A DNA stretch of 29,965 nucleotides from JBMDXK01 sp048594375 (GCA_048594375.1 JBMDXK010000037.1:1-29965), one strand, 5' to 3'; numbered from the stretch's first letter, positions 15,690-24,193 are shown. Translations and numbers: made by a program. The notes: generated by a model not told the origin, from the sequence alone.

Positions 15690-16054
15690 GAAATTTTGGA
15701 TAAAGCACCGCAACATAAGCAGAGACGCTTTGCGCCGCTTCCCATGGTAAGGCATGGACGCTGAGCGGCTATCGCGCCTCATGGCGCAAAGTGCGTATGA
15801 AATTGGAAGCTGAGGGCAAGGTTATGCCCGGACTTACTCTCAAAGGCTTACGGCATACCGTTGCAACAATTCTGGCCGAGATGGGCTATGACGACCGCAC
15901 CATTGCCGATGCTTTAGGTCATAGAACTTTGAACATGGCACAACACTATTTACGCCGTGCAGACCGCACCCGCAAGATGACCGATGTGGTCAAAAACTTT
16001 GATAAAGAAATGTCAAACCGAAGTCGTAAAAGCGTCAAACTTGAAGGAGTTTGA
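15690..16054 (+). pseudogene. C-terminal remnant of a tyrosine recombinase (phage/island integrase)
   Basis: The frame EILDKAPQHK is followed, after loss of one base near 15723, by TLCAASHGKAWTLSGYRASW and then by GLRHTVATILAEMGYDD, DALGHRTLNMAQHYLRRAD. The catalytic R-H, G-H and tyrosine of the C-terminal domain are present (LRHT, ALGH, AQHY). The core-binding domain and first catalytic arginine are missing. The gene ends about 40 nt from the 3' end of tRNA-Arg, the classical site for such integrases. Inactive remnant. Confidence 0.8.
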
Positions 16055-16095
16055 AAAATGAAAAATAAAAAATACTTAATTTGCAATAAGTTAAA

Positions 16096-16172
16096 TGGCG
16101 CGCCCGAAAGGATTCGAACCTCTGACCCCCAGATTCGTAGTCTGGTGCTCTATCCAGCTGAGCTACGGGCGC
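16096..16172 (-). tRNA. tRNA-Arg (anticodon ACG)
   Basis: The minus strand folds as a standard cloverleaf. The acceptor stem is GCGCCCG/CGGGCGC, the D arm AGCTCAGCTGGATAGAGC, the anticodon arm CCAGA-CTACGAA-TCTGG with anticodon ACG (plus-strand 136-138 of 16.1 kb block), and the T loop contains GGTTCGAATCC. The discriminator G and CCA are encoded (16099-16096). A possible promoter upstream is TTGTAT, 17 nt, TATGAG. Its 3' end faces the integrase remnant and is the likely attachment site. Confidence 0.95.
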
Positions 16173-16490
16173 TTGCTTTGTGCTATGCATTGCTCATAGC
16201 GGGTTGATGGTTTGAATACAAGCCTTTTTTTAAAAAAGAATCCGTTACACACAGCAATTATTGTTTAAAAAAGGGAAGGGGGTTTAGTTTCTGAATGGCC
16301 AGCCGGGTTATAAAATGTGACGATCTGATTTTGATATACGGATTGTGCCATTGAAACGGAGCGTCAGATAAAATTATCTTATGATAACAGATTCTTATAT
16401 ATAGTTGAGTTCCAATAAAATAATCATTTTATTGGTTAAAACTGTAGGATAAAACAAAGACTATATGTTTTGAAATAAATTTTCATTTTA
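16173..16490. other. AT-rich intergenic region with a perfect palindrome
   Basis: No gene is seen. It holds the tRNA promoter region on its left side. At 16412-16435 there is a perfect 10-bp inverted repeat CCAATAAAAT / ATTTTATTGG with a 4-nt loop. It could be a terminator, an operator or a relic of the integrated element. Confidence 0.5.
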
Positions 16491-16537
16491 CAATGCTTCT
16501 GCATGAACAGCATCGCCCAATGACTTGGCAGAGCAAC

Positions 16538-16573
16538 AAGGGCTGTGATGGAATATCAATCACAGCCCTTTTT
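16538..16573 (-). terminator. Hairpin terminator after gcvPB
   Basis: A 12-bp perfect stem AAGGGCTGTGAT / ATCACAGCCCTT with a 9-nt loop starts right after the gcvPB stop. The T-run is better on the plus strand (TTTTT), but on the minus strand it is followed by TTGTTGCTCT. It is probably a bidirectional terminator. Confidence 0.7.
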
Positions 16574-16576
16574 ATG

Positions 16577-18154
16577 CTATTCCGCTGCAGCTTTTGGCTC
16601 CCATGCTTCCGGCGCTGTCCATTTCAGACGCGGTGCGCGGGCGGCGCGGGTTTCATCCAGACGGCGGCGCGGTGCGAAGATTGGCGCTTGCTTGAACATC
16701 TCTGCTTCACCGTTCAAAGCTTTCATGGCCAGATCGCGCATGGCCATGATGAACTGGTCGAGATTGGCTTTGGATTCGCTCTCGGTCGGTTCAATCAGGA
16801 TTGCACCATGCACCACCAGCGGGAAGTACACTGTCATCGGGTGGAAGCCTTCGTCAATCATGGCTTTGGCGAGATCAAGCGTGGTGACATTGGTGCCTTT
16901 GAGGAAGCTGTCATCAAACAATACTTCGTGCATACACGGCTTGTCTTTGTAGGGGGCAGAATAAACATCCTGCAAGCACGCTTTGATATAGTTGGCGCTC
17001 AGCACCGCATCTTCGGAGGCTTGACGGATACCGTCTGTGCCGTGGCTCAGCATATAGCTGAGAGCGCGCACATACATGCCCATCTGGCCGTGGAAGGCGG
17101 TCATGCGGCCAAAGGCTTCAGCCGCTTCGCCTTCATGTTCTTCCACCAGATCCAGCTTGCCGTCGTGCAGCACAGTGAACGGAACAGGTGCAAAGGGTGC
17201 CAGTGCATCGGAAAGCACCACAGGGCCGGAACCGGGGCCACCACCGCCGTGCGGTGTGGAGAACGTTTTGTGCAGGTTGATGTGCATGGCATCCACACCC
17301 AGATCACCCGGACGCACCTTGCCCACAATGGCGTTGAAGTTTGCGCCATCACAATAGAAGAACGCGCCTGCTTCATGCACCGCATCGGCAATGGCTTTCA
17401 CATCCGGCTCGAACAAGCCGCAGGTGTTGGGGTTGGTGAGCATGATCGCCGCCACATCGCTGTCGAGATGCTTTTTGATCTCTTCCACGCTCACGGTGCC
17501 ATCCGCGCGTGCGGGAACGTTTTTCACTTTGAAGCCGATGAGGGCAGCAGTCGCCGGATTGGTGCCGTGGGCGGATTCCGGTACCAGTACGGTTTTGCGG
17601 TTTTCGCCGCGTGCCAGCAAGGCGGCTTTAATAGCCATCATGCCGCACAGTTCACCGTGCGCACCGGCTTTGGGGCTGAGCGCCACCGCTTTCATGCCGG
17701 TGAGGGTCAGCAGCCAGTGGGAAAGATCGTGCATGACTTCCAGTGCGCCCTGCACAGTGGAAACGGGCTGCAACGGATGCACATCCGCGAAACCGGCCAG
17801 ACGCGCCATCTTTTCGTTGAGGCGTGCGTTGTGTTTCATGGTGCAGGAACCCAGCGGGAAAATGCCGGTGTCGATGCCGAAATTTTTCTGGCTGAGACGC
17901 ACAAAGTGGCGCATGGTTTCCGGTTCGGAAAGGCCGGGCAAACCGATATTGGCATCGCGGGTGAGACCACCCAGACGCGACTTCACCGTTTTTACTTCCG
18001 GCACATCCACGCCGGTGGTGTCCAGACGGCCGGTTTCAAACAGCAACGCTTCTTCAATCTGCAAAGCGCGGTTGCCGGTAAAGGTTTTTTTGGCCGCAAT
18101 CGGGCTGGTGTCTTCTGCGGAAGTGGCTCCGCGTCCTTCACGGTTCATGCTCAT
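16577..18154 (-). CDS. gcvPB: Glycine dehydrogenase (decarboxylating) subunit 2
   Basis: A 525-residue C-terminal half of the P-protein. It decarboxylates glycine with pyridoxal phosphate and loads the aminomethyl group on lipoyl-GcvH. The PLP lysine is K296 in MHINLHKTFSTPHGGGGPG. SCTMKHNARLNE, SAHGTNPATA and CDGANFNAIVG are diagnostic. The ATG overlaps the stop of gcvPA (ATGA), so both subunits are translated together for the heterotetramer. It is the last gene of the glycine cleavage operon, followed by a hairpin terminator. Confidence 0.97.
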   Translation of the reverse strand: MSMNREGRGATSAEDTSPIAAKKTFTGNRALQIEEALLFETGRLDTTGVDVPEVKTVKSRLGGLTRDANIGLPGLSEPETMRHFVRLSQKNFGIDTGIFPLGSCTMKHNARLNEKMARLAGFADVHPLQPVSTVQGALEVMHDLSHWLLTLTGMKAVALSPKAGAHGELCGMMAIKAALLARGENRKTVLVPESAHGTNPATAALIGFKVKNVPARADGTVSVEEIKKHLDSDVAAIMLTNPNTCGLFEPDVKAIADAVHEAGAFFYCDGANFNAIVGKVRPGDLGVDAMHINLHKTFSTPHGGGGPGSGPVVLSDALAPFAPVPFTVLHDGKLDLVEEHEGEAAEAFGRMTAFHGQMGMYVRALSYMLSHGTDGIRQASEDAVLSANYIKACLQDVYSAPYKDKPCMHEVLFDDSFLKGTNVTTLDLAKAMIDEGFHPMTVYFPLVVHGAILIEPTESESKANLDQFIMAMRDLAMKALNGEAEMFKQAPIFAPRRRLDETRAARAPRLKWTAPEAWEPKAAAE

Positions 18155-19494
18155 GCCAGCACCTCTTTCAGCGCAGCAACATAGGCCGCACGGTCTTCAT
18201 CTGTGTTGATTTCAGTGTTTGCCACCAGAATGAGGTCATCAAGACCTGCTTCGGGCGCCAAACGGGAATACGGCACACCGCCCAGCACGCCTTTGGCGGC
18301 CAGTGCGTCCACCACGGTTTTTGCATCGCCTTTTACGCGGATGGTAAATTCGTTGAAAAACGTTTCGTTGAGAACGTCAACGCCGGTTATACCAGCCAGC
18401 GCATCGGCAAGCTGTACCGCATTTGCGTGGCAGGTTTCAGCCACAGCGCGCAGACCTTTTTGCCCCAGCAGCGACATGTGGATGGTGAACGCCAGACAGC
18501 ACAGACCGGAATTTGTGCAGATGTTGGAGGTGGCTTTATCGCGGCGGATGTGCTGCTCGCGGGTGGAAAGCGTCAGCACGAAACCGCGCTTGCCTTCCGC
18601 ATCCACGGTTTCACCGCACAGCCGACCCGGCATCTGGCGCAGGAATTTTTCGCGCGCGGCAAACAGCCCCACATAAGGGCCACCAAAGTTGAGCGCGTTG
18701 CCGATGGACTGGCCTTCGGCGGTGACAATATCCGCGCCCATTTCACCGGGCGGCTTCACCAGACCAAGGCTCATTACCTCGGTGACAACCGCAATCAGCA
18801 GTGCGCCGTGGGCATGGGCTTTTTCCGCAATCGGTGTCAGATCGCGCACATTGCCGAATACGTCAGGATTTTGCACCACAACACAGGACGTTTCATCATC
18901 AATAGCCGCCAGAAGCGCGTCATCGCTTTGCGGATTGGCGGGCAGTGCCACGATGGTGTCTTCCGCCATGCGGGAAAGCGTTTCCACCACTTGGGTATAG
19001 TGCGGGTGCAGACCGCCGGACAGCACAGCTTTGCGGCGTTTGGTGATGCGGTGCGCCATCAGGACAGCTTCGCCGGTGCCGGTGGAACCGTCATACATAG
19101 ACGCATTCGCTACATCCATTCCGGTGAGCAAGGCTACCTGTGTCTGGAATTCAAACAGATATTGCAAGGTGCCTTGGGCAATTTCCGGTTGGTATGGCGT
19201 GTAGGAGGTGAGAAATTCCGAGCGCTGGATCAAATGATCCACGGTTGCCGGAACGTGGTGTTTGTAAGCGCCGGCGCCCACAAAAAACGGCACACTGCCT
19301 GCGCTGGTGGATTTGGCTGCCATGCGCGCCAAAATACGCTCGACTTCCAGTTCGCCGCGGGCGCGGGGCAGATCGGGAGCCTGTTGCAGAAGCTGTGCGG
19401 AAGGAACATCGCAGAACAAAGCATCCACATTGGGCGCACCAATGCGCTCCAGCATGTCAGCGCGGTTTTCAGAACTAAGAGGCAAATAGCGCAT
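18151..19494 (-). CDS. gcvPA: Glycine dehydrogenase (decarboxylating) subunit 1
   Basis: A 447-residue N-terminal half of the split P-protein, the usual length for two-subunit systems. Recognisable segments are AGAYKHHVPATVDHL, YTPYQPEIAQGTLQYLFE, ASMYDGSTGTGEAVLMA and GGPYVGLFA. It forms a complex with GcvPB, which carries the PLP lysine. It lies 70 nt downstream of gcvH and overlaps gcvPB by 4 nt. The split P-protein is shared by several alphaproteobacterial orders, while many others have a fused gcvP. Confidence 0.97.
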   Translation of the reverse strand: MRYLPLSSENRADMLERIGAPNVDALFCDVPSAQLLQQAPDLPRARGELEVERILARMAAKSTSAGSVPFFVGAGAYKHHVPATVDHLIQRSEFLTSYTPYQPEIAQGTLQYLFEFQTQVALLTGMDVANASMYDGSTGTGEAVLMAHRITKRRKAVLSGGLHPHYTQVVETLSRMAEDTIVALPANPQSDDALLAAIDDETSCVVVQNPDVFGNVRDLTPIAEKAHAHGALLIAVVTEVMSLGLVKPPGEMGADIVTAEGQSIGNALNFGGPYVGLFAAREKFLRQMPGRLCGETVDAEGKRGFVLTLSTREQHIRRDKATSNICTNSGLCCLAFTIHMSLLGQKGLRAVAETCHANAVQLADALAGITGVDVLNETFFNEFTIRVKGDAKTVVDALAAKGVLGGVPYSRLAPEAGLDDLILVANTEINTDEDRAAYVAALKEVLA

Positions 19495-19566
19495 AGTGGC
19501 ACCGTTGTTACGTTACATTGGGAAAAACTGGCCTGCGCGGAAGTTAAGACCGCGCATTTCATAAAA

Positions 19567-19935
19567 TTAAACGCCAGCAAATTCTTTGTAGGCGGCTTCA
19601 TCCAGCAGTTCGCTGAGTTCGGCAGGGTTGGAAAGTTTGATTTTTACAAACCAGCCAGCACCCGCTGAATCGTCATTGACGGTATTGGGTGAGGCTTCAA
19701 GAACGCTATTCACTTCCACGATTTCGCCAGAAACAGGCGCATAGACTTCGGATGCGGCTTTCACGCTTTCCACCACTGCCGCTTCATCGCCTTTGGCAAC
19801 GGTTTTGCCGACGCTTGGCAACTCCACATAGACCACATCGCCAAGCTGGCTCTGGGCGAAATCAGTGATGCCAACGGTGCCAATATCGCCTTCAACGCGA
19901 ATGTATTCGTGGTCTTTGCTGTAATAGGTTGTCAT
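19567..19935 (-). CDS. gcvH: Glycine cleavage system H protein
   Basis: A 122-residue lipoyl carrier that shuttles the aminomethyl group between P, T and L proteins. The lipoylated lysine is K59 in AVVESVKAASEVYAPVSG. The start is placed at the ATG 19935 (MTTYYSKDHEY) because AAGAG lies 7-8 nt upstream and the length matches the family; an in-frame TTG at 19950 would add only five residues. Confidence 0.97.
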   Translation of the reverse strand: MTTYYSKDHEYIRVEGDIGTVGITDFAQSQLGDVVYVELPSVGKTVAKGDEAAVVESVKAASEVYAPVSGEIVEVNSVLEASPNTVNDDSAGAGWFVKIKLSNPAELSELLDEAAYKEFAGV

Positions 19936-19992
19936 GGTGTTTCTCTTCAACGATCAGTGAATTAAAAATAGAGTTCTCAGTTTTGGAACGCG

Positions 19993-20098
19993 CTGTAATG
20001 AGGCGGAAAGTGTTGGATTATTGAGCATCGAAACGGAGCATACATAAGGTATGTGAGTATCGAAGCGCAGAGAAGCCAAAGCTTAACGCCCATTACAG
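19993..20098 (-). other. Structured spacer between gcvT and gcvH
   Basis: The outer arms CTGTAATGAGGCG (19993-20005) and CGCCCATTACAG (20087-20098) can pair over about 12 bp. An inner hairpin GCATAC-ATAAG-GTATGT sits at the centre (20038-20054). Similar units ATCGAAACGGAG and ATCGAAGCGCAG flank the inner hairpin. It may be a REP-like repeat or an mRNA processing/stability element. Confidence 0.45.
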
Positions 20099-20106
20099 TA
20101 GCATTC

Positions 20107-21240
20107 CTAGCGCTTATATCTGTTCGGCACGAACGGCATCGCCACCACACGCGCCGGACGCGCTTCGCCCCGCACAATAATGTTGAGCCGTGTGTCAGGA
20201 GCCGCAAATGCAGTTTCCACATATCCCATAGCCAGAGGCGCGCCAAGCGTGGGGCCAAAGCCGCCGGAGGTGACGCGGCCAATTTCCAGACCTGCGGCAT
20301 TGGTGATGATGGAGCCTTCACGGGCGGGGGCGCGGCCTTCCGGCAGCAGACCAACACGCTTGCGGGTTACACCTTCGCGGAAGGCTTTTTGCACCACATC
20401 CGCACCGGCAAATCCACCTTCTTCGCGGCGGCGTTTCTGGATTGCCCAGCCGATGGAAGCTTCAACGGGATTGGTGGTGGTGTCAATATCGTGGCCATAA
20501 AGGCAAAGACCGGCCTCAAGGCGCAAGCTATCGCGCGCACCCAGCCCCACCGGCTCCACCGCAGGATCGGCCAGCAGCGCTTGCCATACGGTGAGGGTAT
20601 GTTCTTTGGCCACTGAAATTTCAAAGCCGTCTTCGCCGGTATAACCGGAACGGGAAATGTGAACATCCACGCCAGCAATGTTAAATACGGCGGCGGTCAT
20701 AAACGCCAGCTTTGCGGCTTCGGGGGCTAGCTTTGCCATGGTTTCTTCGGCTTTGGGGCCTTGCAGCGCAATCAGACCTTGCTCCGGCAGACGTTTTAGC
20801 GCCATTTCTGGCGGGAGGCTTGCTTCAATCAGCGCGAAATCATCGTCTTTGCAGCCAGCATTCACCACAAGATAAAGCGAACCTTCCATGGCCGGATCCA
20901 GCGGACGGGTGACCATCAGGTCATCGAGAATGCCGCCTTTGTCATTTAGCAGCATGGAATAGCGCTGTTGGCCGGGTTTGAGGCCAATAATATCGGAGGG
21001 AAGCAGTTTTTCCAGCGCGCGGGCGGTGGTGGTGTGATCCACGCCGACAATGAACGCCTGTCCCATGTGGGATACATCGAACAGACCGGCTTGCGTGCGT
21101 GTCCAGTTGTGTTCGTTCATGATACCGGCAGGATATTGCACCGGCATGGCATAACCCGCGAAGGGGACAATCCGCGCGCCCAGACGCACATGTTCATCGT
21201 GTAGGGGTGTCTGCCGCGTTGCGTGCGAGGTTTCAGCCAT
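20107..21240 (-). CDS. gcvT: Aminomethyltransferase, glycine cleavage T protein
   Basis: A 377-residue tetrahydrofolate-dependent T-protein that releases ammonia and makes methylene-THF. Diagnostic segments are HVRLGARIVPFAGYAMPVQY, GLFDVSHMGQ, SRSGYTGEDGFEI, LRLEAGLCLYGHDID and GRVTSGGFGPTL. The start at ATG 21240 (MAETSHATRQTPLHDEH) follows a GGTGA sequence. It is the first gene of the operon and follows the glycine riboswitch leader. No lpd gene (L protein) is nearby, as is usual because that subunit is shared. Confidence 0.97.
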   Translation of the reverse strand: MAETSHATRQTPLHDEHVRLGARIVPFAGYAMPVQYPAGIMNEHNWTRTQAGLFDVSHMGQAFIVGVDHTTTARALEKLLPSDIIGLKPGQQRYSMLLNDKGGILDDLMVTRPLDPAMEGSLYLVVNAGCKDDDFALIEASLPPEMALKRLPEQGLIALQGPKAEETMAKLAPEAAKLAFMTAAVFNIAGVDVHISRSGYTGEDGFEISVAKEHTLTVWQALLADPAVEPVGLGARDSLRLEAGLCLYGHDIDTTTNPVEASIGWAIQKRRREEGGFAGADVVQKAFREGVTRKRVGLLPEGRAPAREGSIITNAAGLEIGRVTSGGFGPTLGAPLAMGYVETAFAAPDTRLNIIVRGEARPARVVAMPFVPNRYKR

Positions 21241-21335
21241 AAAATCACCGTGATCCGGTTTGTGGGTTATGCCCTTTTTCCACATGTGCGGAATCGTGGC
21301 TTACGCAGTCAGGGCTTTCGCCCGCTGCGCCCCAC

Positions 21336-21508
21336 CCTGTCACGGAACCTGAGAGATTCTGCATGTGGCGGTTGATCGGCCAATGCTTGCTCCTTCGGTG
21401 AGCGATACCTCGCTGCTTTCCAGAGTGTTCTCTTTATGCGGTCCTTTTGCCTGAGCGTTTCCGGGGCGGTTGCGCCTTCGGCGATAGCGGAGTGCTATTC
21501 TCTCCCGC
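21336..21508 (-). promoter_or_regulatory. Tandem glycine riboswitch upstream of gcvT
   Basis: Two aptamers are visible on the minus strand. The first starts GCGGGAGAG and has CCGAAGGCGCAA, CGCTCAGGCAAAAGGACCGC and ACTCTGGAAAGC. The second has CACCGAAGGAGCAAGC, AATCTCTCAGGTTCCGTGAC and AGGG. A GGGCGAAAGCCC hairpin (21311-21323) lies between the aptamers and gcvT and may be part of the expression platform. No T-run follows it, so control may be on translation. TTGACA at 21557-21552 is a possible -35. Glycine should switch the gcv operon on. Confidence 0.93.
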
Positions 21509-21651
21509 ATAGATCACTGAACACTTCACTTCTTGCTGTAATTCATCTTTTTGTCAATGGCAATTTTAGAGTTTCCGGCGTTATGCGTCTGTATAAAACA
21601 AGAAATACAAAAATATTTTCAGTTTACTTTTGCTGGACTTATTTCTGCCTT

Positions 21652-21759
21652 GATTCAAGAGATTGAGGGGAAAAATTCTTAATATATTGGCTTGGAGAAT
21701 CCTGCTAACCCTTTATTAACCCCTTATTTTAATTCGGTTTTAACGATAGTGGGCGAATC
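21652..21759 (+). promoter_or_regulatory. Upstream region of ccrM with three GANTC sites and a CtrA-like box
   Basis: GATTC at 21652-21656, GAATC at 21697-21701 and GAATC at 21755-21759 are recognition sites of the encoded methyltransferase. CTAA-N7-TTAA at 21705-21719 is one base off the CtrA consensus TTAA-N7-TTAA. In Caulobacter, ccrM is activated by CtrA and dampened by methylation of GANTC sites in its leader; the same logic is inferred here. Confidence 0.5.
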
Positions 21760-21889
21760 TGTGTGTGTTGCAGCGCAGCGGGGACAGGTGGGGAAACCAA
21801 TCGGCCAAAACGCAGGTAACAAAAAGGTCTTGGCGGTGCCGGTGTTTGTTTCGGCCGCTTTAAAGGTTGCGTGGCGTAGAGGGTAGTTT

Positions 21890-23029
21890 ATGAAAAATGT
21901 ATTGCGTTCCGGAGCGCCCTCCACGGCGCTCCGGCTGGAGAACCAGCTGTCGCATGAAGTCATTATGGGCGATTGTGTGGCAGAAATGGCTAAATTGCCA
22001 GCCGGGTGTGCGGACGCCATCTTTGCCGATCCCCCCTATAACCTTCAGTTACAGGGTACACTGCACCGCCCCGACCAATCCACTGTTGATGCTGTTGATG
22101 ATGCTTGGGATCAATTTGCCAGCTTTGAAGCCTATGATGCGTTTACCCGCGCATGGTTGCTGGCAGCGCGCCGCGCTTTGAAGCCCAATGGTTCGCTTTG
22201 GGTGATTGGTTCGTATCACAATATTTTTCGTGTTGGTGCCATTATGCAGGATCTGGGTTTCTGGATTCTCAATGATGTGGTCTGGCGCAAGAACAATCCG
22301 ATGCCGAATTTCCGTGGGCGCCGGTTTACCAATGCCCATGAAACCATGATCTGGGCGTCCCGTTCGGCGGAAGCGAAGAATTATACATTTAATTATGAAG
22401 CGCTCAAATCCGGCAATGATGATCTGCAATTGCGTTCGGATTGGCTGTTGCCGATCTGCACCGGCGCGGAGCGCATTAAAGATGAGGATGGCCGCAAAGC
22501 GCATCCTACCCAGAAGCCGGAATCGTTGTTGGCGCGGGTGATTTTATCCACCACCAAGCCGGGTGATCTGGTGATTGATCCGTTCAGTGGTTCAGGTACC
22601 ACCGGCGCGGTTGCCAAACGCCTTGGCCGTAATTTCCTTGGGTTCGAGCGTGAGCGTGACTATGTGGATGTGGCACGCGCCCGTATTGCCAGCGTTGAGA
22701 CGTTGCCGGAAGAGATGATTGCCCTGCCGCAGCCCAAGCGGGAGGCGCCACGTGTGGCATTCAGCACCGTGGTGGAAGCGGGTCTGATTGACGTGGGTGC
22801 CACGCTGACCGATGCCAAGGGCAAGATTGAAGCGCAGGTGCGTGCAGACGGCACCATTGCATTGCAGGGCAATATTATCGGCTCCATTCATAAAATGGGC
22901 GCACTATCCCAAGGCGCGGTTTCCTGCAACGGCTGGAGCTTCTGGTATCTGAAAACCTCTAAAGGTCTGGTGTCTATTGACGATTTCCGCACAAAAATTC
23001 GTGAGGGAATGGCGCAAGCGGGGGCGTGA
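21890..23029 (+). CDS. ccrM: Cell-cycle DNA adenine methyltransferase (GANTC)
   Basis: A 379-residue beta-class N6-adenine methyltransferase. The catalytic motif DPPY is at 47-50 (FADPPYNLQLQG), the AdoMet motif DPFSGSGTTG at 230-239, and HPTQKPESLL lies between them. The C-terminal part from about residue 297 (VGATLTDAKGKIEAQVR, IGSIHKMGALSQG, NGWSFWY) is the RAMA-type domain that is characteristic of CcrM. Length and domain order match alphaproteobacterial orthologues. It methylates GANTC after replication and couples gene expression to the cell cycle. Confidence 0.95.
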   Translation: MKNVLRSGAPSTALRLENQLSHEVIMGDCVAEMAKLPAGCADAIFADPPYNLQLQGTLHRPDQSTVDAVDDAWDQFASFEAYDAFTRAWLLAARRALKPNGSLWVIGSYHNIFRVGAIMQDLGFWILNDVVWRKNNPMPNFRGRRFTNAHETMIWASRSAEAKNYTFNYEALKSGNDDLQLRSDWLLPICTGAERIKDEDGRKAHPTQKPESLLARVILSTTKPGDLVIDPFSGSGTTGAVAKRLGRNFLGFERERDYVDVARARIASVETLPEEMIALPQPKREAPRVAFSTVVEAGLIDVGATLTDAKGKIEAQVRADGTIALQGNIIGSIHKMGALSQGAVSCNGWSFWYLKTSKGLVSIDDFRTKIREGMAQAGA

Positions 23030-23098
23030 AGCTCATAATTAAACCATTTTCTCCCTTATTGGTTAGGCGTGTTTCACTCCTCAAAGAAAGAGCATTCC

Positions 23099-23452
23099 AT
23101 GACCTATTATTCCGGTTTTCTGCTTGCAGTCCCCACCGCCAACAAAGAAAAGTACACCGCCCACGCCCAAGAAGCATGGCCTTATTTCAAGAAGCTGGGC
23201 GCGGTGCGTATGGTGGAAGCCTGGGGTGTGGATGTGCCACATGGCAAGGTCACGGATTTTTACCGCTCTACCCAAGCCAAAGACGACGAGACAATCGTGT
23301 TTTCATGGATTGAATGGCCGGATAAAGCAACGGCTGATCGTGCTTACCAAAAAATGGAATCCGGCGAAGCCATGCCCTTTATGGGCAACATGCCTTTTGA
23401 TGGTATGCGCATGATGTGGGGCGGCTTTGAACCCATAGTGGATGTCAGCTGA
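23099..23452 (+). CDS. DUF1428-family protein
   Basis: A 117-residue protein starting MTYYSGFLLAVPTANKEKY. It has the family blocks GAVRMVEAWGVDVPHGKVTD, FSWIEWPDKATAD and PFDGMRMMWGGFEPI. The fold is a ferredoxin-like dimeric alpha/beta barrel; the biochemical function is unknown. The start is placed at the ATG 23099 with AAAGAG upstream. It is 69 nt downstream of ccrM and may have its own promoter. A hairpin terminator begins right at its stop codon. Confidence 0.85.
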   Translation: MTYYSGFLLAVPTANKEKYTAHAQEAWPYFKKLGAVRMVEAWGVDVPHGKVTDFYRSTQAKDDETIVFSWIEWPDKATADRAYQKMESGEAMPFMGNMPFDGMRMMWGGFEPIVDVS

Positions 23453-23492
23453 GAGGGCTTGTATCAAAATACAAGTGTTAGGCTTAGCCCTC
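23453..23492 (+). terminator. Terminator-like hairpin after the DUF1428 gene
   Basis: The outer stem GAGGGCT / AGCCCTC encloses an inner hairpin CTTGTAT-CAAA-ATACAAG. ATTTAAT follows. It starts directly after the TGA of the DUF1428 gene. Confidence 0.6.
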
Positions 23493-23510
23493 ATTTAATG
23501 TGAAGGGAAT

Positions 23511-23611
23511 GGCACCAGAAATGACAAGAGTTGCAAGAAGAGACGCGAAAAACGGAGTATCCCTCCGATTGAGCGGCTCGCCGCCGCAAATCGCCCGTCA
23601 TTTTGGTGTCC
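23511..23611. other. Unassigned structured intergenic element
   Basis: Outer arms GGCACCAGAAATGAC (23511-23525) and GTCATTTTGGTGTCC (23597-23611) pair with one bulge. Inside are CGGAG-TATCC-CTCCG and a nested stem CGATT...AATCG closing GCGG-CTCG-CCGC. No open reading frame is seen in 23453-23743. It could be a REP-type repeat or a small RNA. Confidence 0.4.
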
Positions 23612-23743
23612 GGAGGATGTAATCCCATTGTCCGGCTACTGTGTCAAAAAGTCTTGCAAATGCAACACATTGCCTGCGCTTTTTTCCTTGTAGCCAAACA
23701 AAGGGCTTCACACCATTCCTCTCCAGATTAATGAGGACTGAGC

Positions 23744-24193
23744 CTAGGGAGTCTTTGTTTTAAAAGGCTCCATACCTTGACGGGCGAGGGCGTCGGCGCG
23801 TTCGTTTTCCGCGTGTCCGGCGTGGCCTTTTACCCAATGCCATTCGATCTGGTGTTGTTGCATGGCATCATCCAGTGCCTGCCAGAGATCCTGATTTTTC
23901 ACGGGTTTTTTATCAGAAGTTTTCCAGCCGTTGCGCTTCCAGCCGTGCATCCACGTGAGAATGCCGTTGCGCACATATTGCGAGTCGGTGTGCAAATCAA
24001 CCGCACATGCGCGGGTGAGGGCATTGAGCGCCGAAATAGCGGCCATCAATTCCATACGGTTGTTGGTAGTAAGAGCTTCACCACCGCAGGCTTCTTTTTC
24101 TTTGCCATTGTAACGAAACAAAGCGCCCCATCCCCCCGGTCCAGGATTGCCGGAACACGCCCCGTCCGTCCAGATTTGCACACGGCTGCTCAT
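23744..24193 (-). CDS. rnhA: Ribonuclease HI
   Basis: A 149-residue RNase H1 that degrades RNA in RNA-DNA hybrids. With the start at ATG 24193 (MSSRVQIWTDGACSGNPGPG), the catalytic residues fall at D10, E48, D70, H124 and D134, the same numbers as in the E. coli enzyme. This ATG overlaps the thrB stop (ATGA). Last gene of the ispH-thrB-rnhA cluster. Confidence 0.96.
   Translation of the reverse strand: MSSRVQIWTDGACSGNPGPGGWGALFRYNGKEKEACGGEALTTNNRMELMAAISALNALTRACAVDLHTDSQYVRNGILTWMHGWKRNGWKTSDKKPVKNQDLWQALDDAMQQHQIEWHWVKGHAGHAENERADALARQGMEPFKTKTP

Noticed and set aside
16493..18184. 563-codon plus-strand open frame opposite gcvPB (and a 413-codon one opposite gcvPA)
   Set aside because: They are antisense to clear gcv genes, rich in His, Gly and Arg from codon-bias mirroring, and have no recognisable domain.
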